Below, in pieces: positions 1 to 12,158 of a stretch of DNA of 64,000 bases. The notes below the pieces were generated by a model. The model was not told the DNA's origin. It was given only the letters and a program-made list of their open reading frames with translations, and searched no databases. Source of the stretch: Cucumis sativus (lineage: Eukaryota > Streptophyta > Magnoliopsida > Cucurbitales > Cucurbitaceae). A program made the position numbers and the translations under genes. Positions within the stretch are counted from its first letter, which is position 1. Each line of letters opens with the position of its first letter. The stretch is from the NCBI RefSeq assembly GCF_000004075.3, contig NW_022279560.1, positions 124,001-188,000 of the forward strand. The letters run 5' to 3'.

Positions 1-3000
1 GGCTAGATGTGAACTTTCAAGGACTCCGACCTCTATCTGCGTCCGGTCGTTCCTTTCTAGCCCATTGTGGCTTTCTTCGAGGTTTTGAGACGAAACCAAA
101 AAACCGAGTCTGGGGCATCATCGTTCGCCTTTTGTGGGCAAGAAACTTCGAGATCACTCAGAATCGGACCGTCCAGTGGCTAGATGTGAACTTTTGAGGA
201 CTCCGACCCCTGTCTGAGTCCGGTCGTTCCTTTCTAAGCCATTGTGCCTTTCTTTGGCGTTTTGGGATGGAACAAAGAAACCGAGTCTGAGGCATCACCG
301 TTCAGCTTTTGTCGACAAGAAACTTCAAGATCTCTTAGAATCGGACCGCCCAATGGTTAGATGTGAACTTTCGAGGCCTCGGACTCCGTTTTGAGTCCAG
401 ACGTTCCTTTCTAGGCCTTGTGTCTTTCGTCGGCGTTTTAGGACGAAACCAAGAAACCGACTCTGGGCCAACACCTTTTCCTTTTGTGGGCTTGAAATTT
501 GAGATCACTTAGAATCGGACCGCTCAGTGGTTAGATGTGAACTTTCGAGGCCTCCGACCCCATTCTAAGTCCGGTCGTTCCTTTCTAGGCCATTGTGACT
601 TTCTTTGCGTTTTGGACGGAACCAAGAAACCGAGAGACTGGGCATCACCGTTCGGCTTTTGTGGGCAAGAAACTTCGAGATCACTTCAGAATCAGACCAC
701 CAGTGGTTAGATGTGAACTTTTTGAGGCCTCCGACCCCGTTTAGTCTGGTCGTTCCTTTCTAGGCCATTGTGACTTTCTTCGACATTTTGGGACGGAACC
801 AAGAAACCGAGTCTAGGTCATCACCGTTCACCTTTTGTGGGTAAGAAACTTCGAGATCACTCAGAATCGGACCGCCTAGTGGCTAGATGTGAACTTTCAA
901 GGACTCCGACCCCTGTCTGAGTCCGGTCGTTCCTTTTTAAGCCATTGTGCCTTTCTTTGGCGTTTTGGGACATAATTAAGAAACCGAGTCTGGGGCATCA
1001 CCGTTCGGCTTTTGTGGGTAAGAAACTTCGAGATCACTCATAATTTGACCACCCATTGGTTAGATGTGAACTTTCGAGGTCTCCGACCCCGTTCTGAGTC
1101 TGGTCGTTCCTTTCTTAGCCATTGTGCCTTTCTTCGGCATTTTGTGACGAAACAAAGAAACCGAGTCAGGGGCATCACCGTTCGGCTTTTGTGGGCAAGA
1201 AACTTCGAGATCACTCAGAATCGGACCGCTCAGTGGTTAGATGTGAACTTTCGATGCCTCGGACCTCGTTCTGAGATCAGTCGTTCCTTTCTTGGCCATT
1301 GTACCTTTCTTCGGCGTTTGTGGACAAAACCAAAAAACTGAGTCTAGGGCATCTCCATTCGGCTTTTGTAGGCAAGAAACTTCGAGATCACTCAGAATCA
1401 GACCGCCCAATGGTTAGATGTGAACTTCTGAGGGCTTCGACCCCTATCTGAGTCTGCTCGTGCCTTTCTAGGCCACTATGCCTTTCTTCAGCGTTTTGGG
1501 ACAAGAACAAGAAACCGAGTCTAGGGCATCACCGTTGGCTTTTGTGGGAAAGAAAGTTCGAGATCACTCAGAATCGGACCGCCACGTGGTTAGATGTGAA
1601 CTTTTGAGGCCTCCGACCCCGTTCTGAGTCTCGTCGTTCCTTTCTAGGCCGTTGTGCCTTTCTTCGGCGTTTTGGGATGGAACCAAGAAACCGAGTCTAG
1701 GGCATAACCGTTCGGCTTTTGTGGGCAAGAAACTTCGATAACACTCATAATCTGATCGCCCAGTGGTTAGATGTGAACTTTCGAGGCCTCCGACCCCATT
1801 CTGAGTCCGGTCGTTGCATTCTAGGCCACTGTGCCTTTCTTGGTCGTTTTGCGACGGAAACAAGAAACCAGGTATGGGGCATCACCGTTCGGTATTTGTT
1901 GGCAAGAAACATCGAGATCACTCAGAATCAGACCGCCGAGTGGTTAGATGTGAACTTTCGAGGCCTCCGACCCCGTTCTAAGGCTGGTCGTTCCTTTCTA
2001 GGCCATTGTGCCTTTCTTGGTTCTTTTGCGACGGAACAAAATAAATCGGGTATGGGGCATCACCGTTCGGCTTTTATGGGCAAGAAACTTCGAGATCACT
2101 CAGAATCAGACCGCCCAGTGGTTAGATGTGAACTTTTGAGGCCTCCGACCCCGTTCTCGAGTTCGATTGTCTTTCTAGGCCCTTGTGCCTTTCTTCGGCG
2201 TTTTGGGGGCGGAACCAAGAAACCGAGTCTGGGAATCTCCGTTCGGCTTTTGTGGGCAAGAAACTTCGAGATCACTCAGAATCAGACCGCCCAGTGGTTA
2301 GATGTGAACTTCTGAGGCCTTCGACCCCGTTCTGAGTCTGCTCGTTCCTTTCTAGGCCACAGTGCCTTTCTTAGGCGTTTCGGGACCGAACCAAGAACGA
2401 GTCGGGGGCATCACCGTTCGGCTTTTGTGGAAAGAAACTTCGAGATCACTCAGAATCAGACTGCCACGTGGTTAGATGTGAACTTTTGAGGCCTCCGATC
2501 CCGTTCTGAGTCCGGTCGTTCCTTTCTAGTCCGTTGTGCCTTTCTTCTGCGTTTTGGGACGGAACCAAGAAACTGAGTCTAGGGCATCACCGTTCGGCTT
2601 TTGTCGGGAAGAAACTTCGAGATCATTCATAATCGGACCATCCAGTGGTTAGATGTGAAGTTTCGAAGCCTCTGACCCCATTCTGAGTCCGGTCGTTGCT
2701 TTCTAGGCCATTGTGCCTTTCTTGGGCGTTTAGCGACAGAACCAAGAAACCGGGTATGGGCATCACCGTTCGGCTGTTGTGGGTAAGAAACTTCGAGATC
2801 ACTCAAAATCAGACCGCTTAGTGGTTAGATGTGGACTTTCGAGGCCTCTGACCCCATTCTGAGTTCGGTCGTTCCTTTTCTAGGCCATTGTGCCTTTCTT
2901 GGGAGTTTTGCGACGAAACAAAGAAACCGGGTATGGGGCATCACCGTTCGGCTTTTGTGGGCAAGAAATTTCAAGATCACTCAAAATCAAACCGCCCAGT

Positions 3001-6000
3001 GGTTAGATGATAACTTTTGGGGCCTCCGACCCCGTTCTGAGTCTGGTCGTTCTCTTCTAGGAAATTGTGCCTTTCTTCGGCGTTTTGGGACGGAACCAAG
3101 AAACCGAGTCTGGGCATCACCGTTCGGCTTTTGTGGGCAAGAAACTTCGAGATCACTAATAATCGGACCGCCCAGTGGTTAGATGTGAACTTTCGAGGCC
3201 TCCAACCCCATTCTGACTCCGATCGTTCCTTTCTAGGCCATTGAGCCTTTTTTCGGCGTTTTGGGACGGAACGAAGAAACCGAGTCTAGGGCATCACCGT
3301 TTGGCTTTTGTAGGCAAGCAACTTGAAGATTACACAGAATCAGACCGCTCAGTGGTTAAATGTGAACTTTCGAGGCCTCCGACCCCATTCTAAGTTCGGT
3401 CGTTCCTTTCTCGATCATTGTGCCTTACTTCGGCGTTTTGGGACTGAACCAAGAAACCGAGTTCGGGCATCACCGTTCGGCTTTTGTGGGCAAGAAACTT
3501 TGAGATCACTCAGAATCGGACCGCCCAGTAGTTAGATGTGAACTTTCGAGGCCTCCGACCTCGTTCTGAGTCCAATCGTTCCTTTCTAGGCCATTGTGCC
3601 TTTCTTCGGCGTTTTGGGACGGAACCAAGAAATCGAGTCTAGCCATCACCGTTCGGCTTTTGTGGGCAAAAAACTTCGAGATCATTCAGAATCGGACCTT
3701 CAAGTGGTTAGATGTGAACTTTGGAGGCCTCCGACCCCATTCTGAGTCCGATCGTTCCTTTCTAGGTTATTGTGCCTTTCTTCGGCGTTTTGGGACCGAA
3801 CCAAGAAACCGAGTTTGGGGCATCACCGTTCACCTTTTGAGGGCAAGAAACTTCGAGATCACTAAGAATCGGACCGCCCAGTGGTTAGATGTGAACTTTC
3901 AAGGCCTCAGATCCCGTTCTTAGTCTGGTCGTTCCTTTCTAGGCCGTTGTGCCTTTCTTCGTCGTTTTGGGACGGAACCAAGAAACCGAGTCTGGGGCAT
4001 CACCGTTCGGCTTTTGTGGGCAAGAAACTTCAAGATCACTCAAAATCAAACCGCCCAGTGGTTAGATGATAACTTTTGGGGCCTCTGACCTCTTCTGAGT
4101 CCGGTCGTTCCTTTCTAGGCCATTGTGCCTTTCTTTGGCGTTTTGGGACGAAACCAACAAACCGAGTATGGGCCATCACCGTTCGGCTATTGTGGGTAAG
4201 AAAGTTCGAGATCATTCAGAATCGGACCGCCCAGTGGTTAGATGTGAACTTTCGAGGCGTCCGACCCCGTTCTGAGTCCGGTCGTTCCTTTCTAGGCCAT
4301 TGTGCCTTTCTTCGGCGTTTTGGGACGAAACCAAGAAACCGAGTATGGGGCATCACCGTTTGGGTTTTGTGGGCAAAAAACTTTGAGATCACTCAGAATC
4401 GGACCGCCCAGTGGTTAGATGTGAACTTTCGAGGCCTCCGACCCCGTTCTTAGTCTCATAGTTCCTTTCTAGGCCATTGTGCCTTTCTTCGGTGTTTTGG
4501 TTCGGAACCAAGAAACCGCGTCTGGGGCATGACCGTTCGGCTTTTGTGGGCAAGAAACTTCGAGATCACTTCAAATCGGACCGCCCAATGGTTTGATGTG
4601 AACTATCGGGGCCTCCGACCCCGTTCTGAGCCCGGTCGTTCCTTTTTAGGCCATTGTGCCTTTCTTCGGCGTTTCGGGACTTAACAAAGAAACCGAGTAT
4701 GGGGCATCACCGTTCGGCTTTTGTGGGGAAGAAACTTTGAGATCACTCAGAATCGAACCGCCCAGTGGTTAGATGTGAACTCTCGAGTCCTCCGACCCTG
4801 TTCTTAGTCCGGTCGTTCCTTTCTAGGGAATTGTACCTTTCTTCGGCGTTTTGGGACGGAACCAAGAAACCGAGTATGGGGCATCACCGTTTGGGTTTTG
4901 TGGGTAAGAAACTTCGAGATCACTCAGAATCGGACCGCCTAGTGGTTAGATGTGAACTTTGGAGGCCTCGACCCCGTTCTGAGTCTGGTAGTTCCTTTCT
5001 AGGCCATTGTGCCTTTCTTCGGCGTTTTGGTACGGAACCAAGAAACCGCGTCTGGGGCATCACCGTTCGGCTTTTGTGGGCAAGAAACTTCGAGATCACT
5101 CCGAATCAGACCGCCCAATGGTTTGATGTGAACTTTCGGGGCCTCCGACCCCGTTCTGAGCCCGGTCGTTCCTTTTTAGGCCATTGTGCCTTTCTTCGGC
5201 GTTTTGGGACTGAACAAAGAAACCTAGTATGGGGCATCACCGTTCGGCTTTTGTGGGGAAGAAACTTCGAGATCACTCCGAATCAGACCGCCCAATGGTT
5301 TGATGTGAACTTTGGGGCCTCTGACCCCGTTCTGAGCCCGGTCGTTCCTTTTTAGGCCATTGTGCCTTTCTTCGACGTTTTGGGACTGAACAAAGAAACC
5401 TAGTATGGGGCATCACCGTTCGGCTTTTGTGGGGAAGAAACTTCGAGATCACTCAGAATCGGCCCGCCCAGTGGTTAGATGTGAACTCTCGAGTCCTCCG
5501 ACCCCGTTCTTAGTCCGGTCGTTCCTTTCTAAGCAATTGTGCCTTTCTTTGGCGTTTTGGGACAGAACCAAGAAACCGAGTATGGGGCATCACCGTTTGG
5601 GTTTTGTGGGCAAGAAACTTCGAGATCACTCAGAATCGGACCGTCCAGTGGTTAGATGTGAACTTTGGAGGCCTCGACCCCGTTCTTAGTCTCGTAGTTC
5701 CTTTCTAGGCCATTGTGCCTTTCTTCGGCGTTTTGGTTCGGAACCAAGAAACCGCGTCTGGGGCATGACCGTTCGGCTTTTGTGGGCAAGAAACTTCGAG
5801 ATCACTTCGAATCGGACCGCCCAATGGTTTGATGTGAACTATCGGGGCCTTCGACCCCGTTCTGAGCCCGGTCGTTCCTTTTTTAGGCCATTGTGCCTTT
5901 CTTCGGCGTTTCGGGACTTAACAAAGAAACCGAGTATGGGGCATCACCGTTCGGCTTTTATGGGGAAGAAACTTTGAGATCACTCAGAATCAGACCGCCC

Positions 6001-9000
6001 AGTGGTTAGATGTGAACTCTCGAGTCCTCCGACCCCGTTCTTAGTCCGGTCGTTCCTTTCTAGGTAATTGTACCTTTCTTCGGCGTTTTGGGACGGAACC
6101 AAGAAACCGAGTATGGGGCATCACCGTTTGGGTTTTGTGGGTAAGAAACTTCGAGATCACTCAGAATCGGACCGCCTGGTGGTTAGATGTGAACTTTGGA
6201 GGCCTCGACCCCGTTCTGAGTCTGGTAGTTCCTTTCTAGGCCATTGTGCCTTTCTTCGGCGTTTTGGTACGGAACCAAGAAACCGCGTCTGGGACATCAC
6301 CGTTCGGCTTTTGTGGGCAAGAAACTTCGAGATCACTCCGAATAAGACCGCCCAATGGTTTGATGTGAACTTTCGGGGCCTCCGACCCCGTTCTGAGCCC
6401 GGTCGTTCCTTTTTAGGCCATTGTGCCTTTCTTCGGCGTTTTGGGACTGAACAAAGAAACCTAGTATGGGGCATCACCGTTCGGCTTTTGTGGGGAAGAA
6501 ACTTCGAGATCACTCAGAATCGGCCCGCCCAGTGGTTAGATGTGAACTCTCGAGTCCTCCGACCCCGTTCTTAGTCCGGTCGTTCCTTTCTAAGCAATTG
6601 TGCCTTTCTTTGGCGTTTTGGGACGGAACCAAGAAACCGAGTATGGGGCATCACTGTTTGGGTTTTGTGGGCAAGAAATTTCGAGATCACTCAGAATCGG
6701 ACCGTCGAGTGGTTAGATGTGAACTTTGGAGGCCTCGACCCCGTTCTAAGTCTCGTAGTTCCTTTCTAGGCCATTTTGCCTTTCTTCGGCGTTTTGGTTC
6801 GGAACCAAGAAACCGCGTCTGGGGCATCACCGTTCGGCTTTTGTGGGCAAGAAACTTCGAGATCACTCCGAATCAGACCGCCTAATGGTTTGATGTGAAC
6901 TTTTGGGGCCTCCGACCCCGTTCTGAGCCCGGTCGTTCCTTTTTAGGCCATTGTGCCTTTCTTCGGTGTTTGGGACTGAACAAAGAAACCTAGTACGGGG
7001 CATCACCGTTCGGCTTTTGTGGGGAAGAAACTTCAAGATCACTCAGAATCGGACCGTCCAGTGGTTAGATGTGAACTTTCGAGGCCTCCGACCCCGTTCT
7101 GAGTCCGGTCGTTCCTTTCTAGGCCATTGTGCCTTTCTTTTGCTTTTTGGGAGGAAACCAAGAAACCGAGTATGGGGCATCACCGTTCGGCTTTTGTGGG
7201 CAAGAAACATCGATATCACTCAGAATTGGACTGCCCAGTGGTTAGATGTGAACGCTCGGGGCCCTCCGACCCCGTTCTGAGTCCGATCGTTCCTTTCAAG
7301 GCCATTGTGCCTTTCTTTCGGGTTTTAGGATGAAACCAAGAAAACGAGTATCGGGCATCACCGTTCGGATTTTGAGGGCAAGAAACTTCGAGATCACTCA
7401 GAATTGGACCGCCTAGTGGTTAGATGTGAACTTTCAGGGCCTCCGACCCCGTTCTGAGCCCGGTCGTTCCTTTTTAGGCAAATTGTGCCTTTCTTCGGCG
7501 TTTTGGGACGGAACCAAGAAACCGAGTATGGGGCATCACCGTTCGGCTTTTGTGGGCAAGAAACTTCGAGATCACTCAGAATCGGACCGCCTAGTGGTTA
7601 GATGTGAACTCTTGGGGCCTCCGACCCCGTTCTGAGTCTGGTCGTTGCTTTCTAGGCCATTGTGCCTTTCTTCGGCGTTTTCGGATGGAACCAAGAAACC
7701 GAGTATGGGACATCACCGTTCGTATTTTGTGGACAAGAAACTTCGAGATCACTCAGAATCGGACCGCCAGTAGTTAGATGTGAACTTTTGACGCCTTTGA
7801 CCCCGTTCTGAGTCAGATAGTTCCTTTCTAGGCCATTGTGCCTTTCTTCGGCGTTTTGGGATGCAACCAAGAAACCGAGTATGGGGCATCAACGTTTAGC
7901 TTTTGTGGGCAAGAAACTTTGGGATCACTCAGAATTGGAGCGCCCAGTGGTTAGATGTGAACTTCGAGGCCTCCGACCACGTTCTGAGTCTGGTAGTTCC
8001 TTTCTAGGCCATCGTGACTTTCTTCGACGTTTTGGGACAGAACCAAGAAACCGAGTGTGGGGCATCACCGTTCGTCTTTTATGGGCAAGAAACTTCGAGA
8101 TCACTCAGACTTGGACCGCCCAGTGGTTAGATGTGAACTTTCGAGGCCTCCGACCCCGTTCTGAGTCCGGTCGTTCCTTTCTAGGCCATTGTGCCTTTCT
8201 TTAGGTTTTGGGACGAAACCAAGAAACCGAGTATGGCGCATCACCGTTCGGCTTTTGTGGGCAAGAAACTTTGATATCACTCAGAATTGGACCGCCCAGT
8301 GGTTAGATGTGAACGCTCGAGGCCTCCGACCCCGTTCTGAGTCCGGTCGTTCCTTTCAAGGCCATTGTGCCTTTCTTTCGCGTTTTAGGATGAAACCAAG
8401 AAAACGAGTATGGGGCATCACCGTTTGGCTTTTGAGGGCAAGAAACTTCGAGATCACTCATAATTGGACCGCCTAGTGGTTAGATGTGAACTTTCAGGGC
8501 CTCCGACCCCGTTCTGAGCCCGATCGTTCCTTTTTAGGCCATTGTGCCTTTCTTTGGCGTTTTGGGACGGAACCAAGAATTTGAGTCTGGGGCATCACCG
8601 TTCGGCTTTCGTGGGCAAGATACTTCGAGATCACTCAGAATTGGACCACCCAGTAGCTAGATGTGAACTTTCGAGGCCTCCGACCCCATTCTAAGTCCGG
8701 CCGTTCCTTTCAGGCCATTGTGCCTTTCTTCAGCGTTTTGGGACGGAACCGAGAAACCGAGTCTGGGTAATCATCGTTCGGCTCTCTTGGGCAAGAAACT
8801 TTGAGAACACTCAGAATCGGACCACTCAAGAGCTAGATGTGAACTTTCGAGGCCTCTGACCCCGTTCTAAGTCTGGTCGTTTCTTTCTAAGCAATTGTGC
8901 CTTTCTTTGGCGTTTTGGGACGGAACCGAGAAACCGAGTATAGGGCATCACCGTTCGGCTTTCGTAGGAAAGAAACTTCGAGATCACCCAGAATCGGACC

Positions 9001-9817
9001 ACCCAGTAGCTAGATGTGAACTTTTGAGGCCGCCGACCCCGTTCTAAGTCCGGTCGTTCCTTTCTAGGCCACTGTGCCTTTCTTTCGGCGTTTTGGGACG
9101 CAACCAAGAAACCGAGTCTAGGGCATCACCGTTCGACTTTTGTGGGCAAGAAACTTTGAGACCACTCAGAATCGGACCACCCAGTAGCCAGACGTGAACT
9201 TTCGAGGCCTCCGACCCCGTTCCAAGTCTGGTCGTTCCTTTCTAGGCCTGTGTGCCTTTCTTTCGGCGTTTTGGGACGGAACCAAGAAACCTAGTCTAGG
9301 GCATCACCGTTCGGCTTTTGTGGGTAAGAAACTTTGAGACCACTCAGAATCGGTCAACCCAGTAGCCAGACGTGAACTTTCGAGGCCTCCGACCTCGTTA
9401 GAAGTCCAGTCGTTCCTTTCTTGGCCATTGTGCCTTTCCTTCGGCGTTTTGCGACGGAACAGAGAAACCGAGTCTGGGGCATCACCGTTCGGCTTTTGTG
9501 GGCAAGAAGCTTCGAGACCACTCAGAATCGGACCACCCAGTAGCCAGACGTGAACTTTCGAGGCCTCTGACCCCGTTCCAAGTCCGGTCGTTCCTTTCTA
9601 GGCCATTGTGCCTTTCCTTCGGCGTTTTGGGACGGAACGAAGAAACCGAGTCTGGGGCATCATCGTTCAGCTTTTGTGGGCAAGAAACTTCGAGACCACT
9701 CAGAATCGGACCACCCAGTAGCTAGACGTGAACTTTCGTGGCCTTCGACCCCACTCTAAGTCCGGTCGTTCCTTTCTAGGCCATTGTGCCTTTCTTTTGG
9801 CGTTTTGGGACGGAACC
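1..9817. repeat. Satellite DNA array, left block (~177-bp monomer)
   Basis: About 55 head-to-tail copies of a GC-rich monomer with a period near 177 bp. Each copy repeats the same landmarks: AGATGTGAACTTTCGAGG, CCGACCCCGTTCTGAGTC, GGTCGTTCCTTTCTAGGCC, TTGTGCCTTTCTTCGGCG, GGCATCACCGTTCGGCTTTT and AAGAAACTTCGAGATCAC. Copies differ by scattered substitutions, many at CpG, and by small indels. No gene lies inside. Short open frames on both strands are by-products of the periodicity, because the same peptides recur at the repeat spacing. The first monomer is cut by the window edge, so the array continues to the left. The sequence is transcribable in principle but shows no promoter I can identify. 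A centromeric or pericentromeric satellite is likely from size and organisation, but the family name is not known to me. Confidence 0.95.
4496..7000. repeat. Higher-order repeat zone within the satellite
   Basis: Within the left array, distinctive monomer variants recur at multi-monomer spacing. The variant GGTTCGGAACCAAGAAACCG occurs near 4499 and again near 5735 (spacing 1236 bp, seven monomers). The variant around TTGTACCTTTCTTCGGCG recurs at 4831 and 6068 (1237 bp, seven monomers). The variant with TAGTATGGGG followed by a GGCCCGCCC monomer recurs at 5401 and 6462 (1061 bp, six monomers). This shows recent block duplication by unequal exchange. Confidence 0.85.
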
Positions 9818-11035
9818 TGAAAGAACTAAGTCATGCACAGCGGAAAAAGAATCGAATTTCTACCCTAATTGCCACAATTAACATGTAATCATAAAGTTTT
9901 CAAAAGGTTTAATATCTTCTTACCAATTCTAACCGAGACCACCACTATTACTCAACTGGTATCCTCTTGACAAAGAATCGGGTTGTGGGACCCAATTTTG
10001 GTGTAGAAAGAAATCGAGATAAAATGGGATTTGAAGGTTTTTTTTCTTTTGTTGAGATGATGAAAATGATAAAAGAGGCAAAAGTCTTTTCAACATTTGA
10101 AAACACCTCTATTTATAACCTAATTACATGCAAAAATGAATGCAATTCATTTGAAAAATCTCAACACCTAATGTTCCACTAACAATTAGTGGAACTTAGT
10201 GGGCTAGGTGTCTATATCTCATATAGCCACATATCCCACTAAGAGTTAGTGGGATTATCCAACAAAATGTTGGATTTTCCCACTAACTTAGTCCAAGGGT
10301 AAAATGGTCATTAGATATTTCTAGTCAAAAGTCAAACTTTGACTTTTCTTAGTCAAAAGTCAATATTTTGACTTTTTACCATTTTGTCCGTCTAGACTAA
10401 TTCCAACCTCCCGAGCATGAATCCGCATTCATTTTTTCCAAAATTCAAATCACATTTGAATATAAGGCCGGTCAAAGTTTGACTTTTCAAAGTCAAAAGT
10501 CAACATTTTGACTTTTTACTATTTTTGACCAATTCCATCAATTCCGAGCTTCTTAGTATTAATCCGCATTCATACTTATAGTATGTAAAACATAAAGCTC
10601 TATTTCTAATTAGAAGACCGGCGACTATATCACTATATTTGTCGGTTTCCCTTTCTTCTCCCAATTCTTACAATTCGACTTATTTCACCACACTGTTCTA
10701 AGTTTAATCCATATGAGCTAGCAGAGGAACCTAATGGACCTATAGATCATGGGCTCCAACGATTCAAGATTAACTAGCTAAACTCTTTTAAACCGAGTTA
10801 ATCAACATTCGTTAACTAACGGGTCATTCCACTAAAGTCCCGTAGTTGCACTCCCCTCACTATAGATATATTTGTGTCCATTTGATAAAACCATAATCAG
10901 TAAGTTAATCCTTCACAGGTTGCTCGTAACCTTGGCTGGGTCAAAATACCGTTTTACCCCCAAGATTACATCTTGCTCCTTAAGTCCCACTAATCCACTA
11001 TTGAACAATTGGTTTAAGGTTCAACCTATAAGGGT
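9818..11035 (-). mobile_element. Copia-type LTR, minus orientation, joined to truncated pol
   Basis: The satellite stops at 9817 (after CGGAACC) and a sequence starting TGAAAGAACTAAG begins. It is AT-rich, with several GACTTTTGACT-type direct repeats around 10320-10520, and ends where copia coding sequence starts near 11036. About 50 bp at its left end (9826-9880, around CATGCACAGCGGAAAAAG) recur in inverse orientation at 46530-46583, so this is a dispersed LTR end. On the minus strand it lies downstream of the pol remnant, so it should be the 3' LTR. The coding sequence runs straight into it, so most of pol and any polypurine tract have been deleted. The exact inner LTR boundary is uncertain. 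Confidence 0.7.
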
Positions 11036-12158
11036 CCTTTGGCTCTTAGACCTTTTCCAGTAAAAGATCTCTTTGTCATTTTTCCTTCAAGACAAGTTTC
11101 TCAAGGAGGTAAAGTATTATTTTCTAACTGACTTAAAAGCCCACTTTTAACTAATCTCCTAATCCTATTGAGATTTATGTGACCAAGTCTTAAGTGCCAT
11201 AAATAGGCATTAGAAGAAACTTTTTGTCTTTTATTATGAGTTTCAGCTGTTCTGAATATTTCAGTATTTAAGACAAAATTTGCTTTGGTTGGTCTTAACT
11301 TATATAAGTTGTCTTCAAGTATAGCATAACAAACTAGAATACCTTTATAGAAAACGAACGCTTCATTAATTTCAAAAGATATTCTATGCATTTGTTCCAA
11401 AATACAAGAGATAGATATTAAATTTCTTTTCATTTGAGGTACATATAAGACATTCTTAAGTATGACATATCTATCTCTAAAAAACAACTTTAAATCTCCC
11501 ACTGTTGAAGGTGAGACCATCTCTCCTGTTCCAACCTTGAGAGTGATCTCGCCTTCTGAAAGCTTTTTCCAAGAACTATTTTCCTGAAATGAGAAGCAAA
11601 TATGGTTAGTGGCTCCTGAATCTAGTATCCAGGTACAATTTTCATATTCCACTAAACATGTTTCTACAACTAGTAAATCATATTTACCTTTGGTTTCCTT
11701 CTCTGCCTTTTTTTTTGCAAGGTATTTTGGGCAGTTTCTTAACTAGTGCCCGTTTTGGCCACAATGGTAACACTTACCTTTTTCTGCACCTTTCTTACCC
11801 TTGTTCTGTTTGGGAGTCTTTCCCTTTCCCTTCTTTTTTATTTGAGCATTAGTTTTGAGGGTCCAGCTTTGTTTTAGAGGACGATCCTCTTATAAATTTT
11901 CTTTTTGTGGTAGCAACATTTGCTTCCACTTGTTTTCCTTTACCCATAGTAAGGTTTTGGAATCACTGGAGTTCATTCAGAAGGGTTGTCAAGTTAAATT
12001 CTATCTTGTTCAAAGACGCATTCGTTTGGAATGGAATGCAGCTCTTCGAAAGAGACTCTAAGATAAAACTAACTTGATTAACCTCTTCGATGGGACCACC
12101 ATTCACTTCAGCGATGTTTAAGTGCATCATCATGTCCAGAACATGTTCTCTAACAGAG
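11036..12158 (-). pseudogene. Ty1/copia gag-pol fragment (gag, zinc knuckle, protease, pre-integrase)
   Basis: Read on the minus strand from 12158, a decayed copia polyprotein appears. First comes a gag C-terminal part (reading like EHVLDMMMH, then LNKIEFNLTTLL). A lysine-rich linker and a CX2CX4HX4C zinc knuckle follow near 11715-11780 (CYHCGQNGH). The retroviral-type aspartic protease is marked by LDSGATNH near 11606-11630, and the pre-integrase region by LWHLRLGHIN near 11150. The longest open piece is 11101-11652. Disabling changes are visible. There is a TGA in the gag tail, a TAG directly after the knuckle histidine, at least one frameshift in the linker, and a TGA at 11101-11103 where the integrase HHCC zinc site should have its first cysteine. 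Coding resemblance continues to about 11036 and then stops abruptly. Integrase core, reverse transcriptase and RNase H are absent. The right edge at 12158 joins satellite directly, with the 5' LTR and leader missing. It cannot be functional. Confidence 0.9.

Noticed and set aside
1..9817. Many open frames of 60-198 codons on both strands in the satellite
   Set aside because: The same peptides recur at the 177-bp period in shifting frames. They come from the repeat, not from genes.
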